A DNA stretch of 64,000 nt from JAAYCI01 sp964370165 (GTDB lineage Bacteria > Bacillota > Clostridia > Oscillospirales > Ruminococcaceae), in contig CAYJIG010000002.1 of NCBI GenBank assembly GCA_964370165.1, positions 61,443 through 125,442 on the forward strand, written 5' to 3'. The translations under genes and the position numbers were made by a program. How positions within the stretch are numbered: the stretch's first letter is position 1; every line of letters begins with the position of its first letter. The notes below the pieces were generated by a model. That model saw only the letters and a program-made list of their open reading frames with translations. It was not told where the DNA came from and did no database searches. Shown piece by piece: positions 60,907-64,000 of this stretch.

Positions 60907-62301
60907 TTAGCCAATGATGATGGGTTCTTCAGGATACATAAGATTATTAACGGTTGTACGCATTTTCATATTAAGAGCCACTGCGGCGGCGGCAGGAGAC
61001 AAACGCCCTACAAACATGCAAAACGTGATGATGACTTTACCCAGTGGCGATAAATGCGGTGTGATACCTGTGGTAACGCCAACAGTGCCGGCAGCGGAAG
61101 AAGCCTCGAACACTAAATCTAAAATGCTGCGATAGTAGGGGTTGTTTTGTTCGGTGAAGTGTAGAAGGAATACCGCGGTAAATACAACAATAAGCATGGT
61201 ACAAATAACAGTAAGTGCTTTTTGCAACATTTCGTTTGGCAACGTGCGTCCAAAAGCAACAATGCAATTTTTACCACGCAAAACAGAAATCATAGCAATG
61301 ATAACCACGCCTAAAGTGACTGTTTTAGAGCCGCCGGCTGTGCCGGCAGGTGAGCCGCCTATGAACATAAACACACTGGAAACAAGGGTGGAAAAATCGG
61401 TCAGGCCATCTTGAGAAATGGTGTTAAACCCGGCGGTACGCAAGGTGACAGACTGAAACAATGCTGCAAGTATTTTGTTTGGTATAGACATAGGACCCAG
61501 TGTGTCGGGGTTTGACCATTCTATAAGCAAAAAGAATAAAAAGCCGATGTTCAGTAATATTAATGTGATTAGTATAGCAATTTTACTGTGTAGAGAAAGA
61601 TGCCTCATACGATATCGGAAAGAACGTTTTTTGTGCTTTTCGGCAGGGAAAATCAGCTCGCCCCAAACAGTAAAGCCCAAACCGCCGATGATAATTAAGG
61701 CCATGATAATTATATTTATAGCAACGTTGTCTTGGTATGGCATAAGGCTGTCAGTGCCCAAGATATCAAAACCTGCATTGCAGAACGCAGAAATAGAATG
61801 GAATATACCGTTCACGACAGATTCCAAAGCGGTCATTGTTCCACTGGCGTAAAAAGCAATGGCCAATAGAACTGCGCCTATAAACTCTACCCATACAGTA
61901 ATGTATATAACTTGCCTTACAAACCGAACCATGCCGCCTACACTGTTTTGGTTGAAAGCGGCCTGGATGATGATGCGGTTACGCAAAGAAACACGCTGCT
62001 TTAATACCAGCATGCTGAATGTCATTATAGTGATAAATCCCAGTGCACCCAGTTGTATCAGTGCCAATATTATAAGCTTGCCAAATATAGACCAATGCTC
62101 TAAAGTGTTTACCACCACAAGGCCTGTCACGCAGTTGGCCGAAGTAGCGGTGAATAAAGCATTTAAAAAACCCACACTTTCTCCGCTTTTGCTGGCGATC
62201 GGTAAGCTTAACAACATAGTACCGATGAATATCATTATAGCAAAACTCAGCATGATAGCTTGTGGTGGGGTGAGGTGCAATACACGTTTTTTATGTGGCA
62301 T
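60907..62301 (-). CDS. ktrB: potassium transporter membrane subunit KtrB
   Basis: A 464-residue membrane protein of the Trk/Ktr family with four pore repeats. Filter segments: TATSANCVTGL, SAFCNAGFD, SVTLRTAGFNT and SSAAGTVGVTTG, each with the critical Gly. It imports potassium together with sodium and is controlled by the KtrA ring. It is first in the ktrBA operon. No clear promoter was found in the 216-base gap before it. Confidence 0.93.
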   Translation of the reverse strand: MPHKKRVLHLTPPQAIMLSFAIMIFIGTMLLSLPIASKSGESVGFLNALFTATSANCVTGLVVVNTLEHWSIFGKLIILALIQLGALGFITIMTFSMLVLKQRVSLRNRIIIQAAFNQNSVGGMVRFVRQVIYITVWVEFIGAVLLAIAFYASGTMTALESVVNGIFHSISAFCNAGFDILGTDSLMPYQDNVAINIIIMALIIIGGLGFTVWGELIFPAEKHKKRSFRYRMRHLSLHSKIAILITLILLNIGFLFFLLIEWSNPDTLGPMSIPNKILAALFQSVTLRTAGFNTISQDGLTDFSTLVSSVFMFIGGSPAGTAGGSKTVTLGVVIIAMISVLRGKNCIVAFGRTLPNEMLQKALTVICTMLIVVFTAVFLLHFTEQNNPYYRSILDLVFEASSAAGTVGVTTGITPHLSPLGKVIITFCMFVGRLSPAAAAVALNMKMRTTVNNLMYPEEPIIIG

Positions 62302-62455
62302 AGTTTAGTGTCATCCTAATATCGCTAAGAGTATGAACAAAGCAATCATACACCTAATTAGAACTATATGCAAGATGCGATATGACAAAAATATAAAATA
62401 ACACATTTTTTTGTGTATATGTGCAAAAAACATAAAAGAATTTTTGGCATAAAAC

Positions 62456-62484
62456 TTTACTAGATGAGGAAAAAATAGTATAAT
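62456..62484 (+). promoter_or_regulatory. sigma-A promoter of yifB/comM-like gene
   Basis: TTTACT (62456-62461) and consensus TATAAT (62479-62484), 17 bases apart, 33 bases before the ATG. Confidence 0.52.
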
Positions 62485-62517
62485 GTAAAAGATTATAAAA
62501 AGTAGGGTGGGAATCAC

Positions 62518-64000
62518 ATGTTTGCAAAGGTGAATAGCCTGGGCGTATTGGGCATGGATGGATTCTTGGTGGAAACAGAAGTGGATATATCGGGTGGCCT
62601 GCCTCAGTTTGCTATTGTGGGCCTTCCTGATAGTGCGGTAAAAGAATCGGCAGATCGTGTGCGTAGCGCACTAAAAAACATAGATTATACATTTCCGCCC
62701 AGCCGAATAACGGTGAATTTAGCGCCGGTGGATATCAAAAAAACCGGAGCAGTGTATGATTTACCTGTTCTTTTAGGTGTTTTAGCGGCAGGCGAGCAAA
62801 TAAACTTATTGCCGGAGGACTCAGCGTTTATCGGAGCACTTAGCCTAAACGGAGAGATACGGGCTTTGCGTGGGGTTTTACCCATGGCGCTTGCCTGCGA
62901 GGCAAACGGGATAAAGCATCTGTTTTTGCCAAGGCAGAATGCATCCGAGGCCGAAGTGAGCGAAAACTTAAAAGTATATCCTTTGGACAATGTGCCTCAA
63001 CTGATAGATCACTTGAATGGTACCAAGCTGATAGAGCCGATATCGTTATCTAACCTGAAACATCATCAAAATGACGGTGATGTTTTTGATTATGCCGATG
63101 TGAAAGGACAGCTGGAGGCCAGACGCTGTGTTGAAATAGCAGTAGCAGGCATGCACAACATATTGTTTGTGGGGCCGCCGGGCACAGGAAAAAGCATGCT
63201 GGCGAAGCGACTGCCCGGGATTTTACCGCCGATGACGCATGAAGAAGCACTGCAAACATGGGCTGTTTACTCGGTGGCAGGGCAGATGGAAGCAAATGGT
63301 AGGGAAGGCATGCTTTCGGTAAAAAGGCCGTTTCGCTCTCCTCATCACAGCATAAGTGCAGCAGGACTTTCAGGTGGAGGAAGCAGTGTGCCAAAGCCGG
63401 GAGAAATAAGCCTGGCGCATAACGGGGTACTGTTTTTAGACGAGCTACCTGAATTTAAACGAGATGCAATAGAAGTGTTGCGCCAGCCGATGGAAGACGG
63501 GATAGTGGTGATAAGTAGGGCAGCAGGTAGCATAACTTATCCAAGCCGGTTTATGCTGGCGGCGGCGATGAACCCGTGTCCGTGTGGGTATTTAAGCCAT
63601 CCCAAGCGTGAGTGCAGTTGTACATTACCTGCAATAGAAAAATATCTGCAAAAAATCAGCGGGCCGCTGCTTGATCGTATAGACTTACATGTGGAAGTTT
63701 CCTCTGTAGAGTATGATGATATCAGTAGTGACGCAAAAGGCGAGAGTAGCGCAGATATGAGGGTGCGTATCGAAAAAGCTCGGAAGTTTCAGCTTGAGCG
63801 TACACACAAAGAGAACTTTTCGCCAAACAGTGCGCTTAAAGGAGATGAACTGCGTGAAAACTGTCCACTTGCCGACGGCGCAAAAGTAGCGATGAAAACT
63901 GCGTTTGAACGCATGGATCTTTCGGCGCGTGGATATGATAAGGTACTTAGGATTTCTCGCACAATTGCTGATTTGGACGAAAAAGAAGTGATAGACACGA
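62518..64000 (+). CDS. YifB/ComM-type Mg chelatase-like AAA+ ATPase (3' end outside window)
   Basis: An open frame of 494 codons running out of the window, close to full length (about 505-510). An N-terminal Lon-protease-like fold (GLPDSAVKESADRVRSAL, NLAPVDIKKTG) is followed by an AAA+ module: Walker A GPPGTGKSM near residue 220, Walker B LFLDELPEF and a cysteine cluster CPCGYLSHPKRECSC. ComM is a helicase for branch migration in natural transformation; outside competent species its role is less clear. GGGTGGG lies seven bases before the ATG. Confidence 0.93.
   Translation, partial: MFAKVNSLGVLGMDGFLVETEVDISGGLPQFAIVGLPDSAVKESADRVRSALKNIDYTFPPSRITVNLAPVDIKKTGAVYDLPVLLGVLAAGEQINLLPEDSAFIGALSLNGEIRALRGVLPMALACEANGIKHLFLPRQNASEAEVSENLKVYPLDNVPQLIDHLNGTKLIEPISLSNLKHHQNDGDVFDYADVKGQLEARRCVEIAVAGMHNILFVGPPGTGKSMLAKRLPGILPPMTHEEALQTWAVYSVAGQMEANGREGMLSVKRPFRSPHHSISAAGLSGGGSSVPKPGEISLAHNGVLFLDELPEFKRDAIEVLRQPMEDGIVVISRAAGSITYPSRFMLAAAMNPCPCGYLSHPKRECSCTLPAIEKYLQKISGPLLDRIDLHVEVSSVEYDDISSDAKGESSADMRVRIEKARKFQLERTHKENFSPNSALKGDELRENCPLADGAKVAMKTAFERMDLSARGYDKVLRISRTIADLDEKEVIDT

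Overview
The window looks like part of the chromosome of an anaerobic, low-to-moderate GC member of the Bacillota, probably class Clostridia. The evidence is strong AGGAGG ribosome binding sites, sigma-A promoters of TTGACA-17-TATAAT type, PTS enzyme I and HPr, RsgA, Der, PlsY, a BMP-type nucleoside ABC transporter, oxygen-sensitive Fe-S enzymes (TtdAB, a ferredoxin-like protein, an aldo/keto reductase with a ferredoxin tail) and zinc-ribbon L28 and L32. I see no rRNA, tRNA, CRISPR array, insertion sequence or phage gene.

Layout. 1-9900: the end of an ABC export operon, rsgA, a thioredoxin reductase fused to AhpF-like thioredoxin folds, a large FkbM-type methyltransferase, a PadR/MFS divergent pair and a DMT exporter. 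9971-20222: a nucleoside salvage region with three different nucleoside hydrolases, a complete BMP/ATPase/two-permease importer, a LacI regulator and a divergent uridine phosphorylase. 20395-28088: a ferredoxin-like protein, a GNAT enzyme, a membrane PAS-GGDEF diguanylate cyclase, tartrate dehydratase ttdAB, and ptsI-ptsH-nagB on the other strand. 28340-38433: one tightly packed minus-strand operon for surface glycan modification (CDP-glucose synthase and dehydratase, GtrA, split transketolase, a YfhO-like membrane protein, a sulfotransferase, an APH-type kinase, an epimerase and a GtrB-like transferase).

38784-46579: the F-type ATP synthase operon, followed by a PilZ protein, a second HPr and a lone EIIA. 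46665-64000: an NlpC/P60-like protein without its catalytic cysteine, a GH13 enzyme, the aldo/keto reductase, rpmB, a Vat-like acetyltransferase, plsY facing der, a WG-repeat zinc-ribbon protein, a DUF512 radical SAM protein, rpmF, trxB, a glycosyltransferase with a long helical tail, ktrAB and the start of a yifB/comM gene.

Most unusual points. The ATP synthase operon has no delta gene, its b subunit stops about 40-45 residues early, just where delta would bind, and the alpha N-terminus lacks the usual delta-binding helix; the three changes fit each other. The HPr beside enzyme I has Arg at position 46 instead of the regulatory Ser, while a second HPr with His15 and Ser46 sits beside a lone EIIA. 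The sugar operon pairs CDP-glucose 4,6-dehydratase with a two-gene transketolase and lacks the usual next enzyme, which suggests a branched or otherwise unusual deoxysugar. Functional statements rest on motif recognition by eye; no database search was run.
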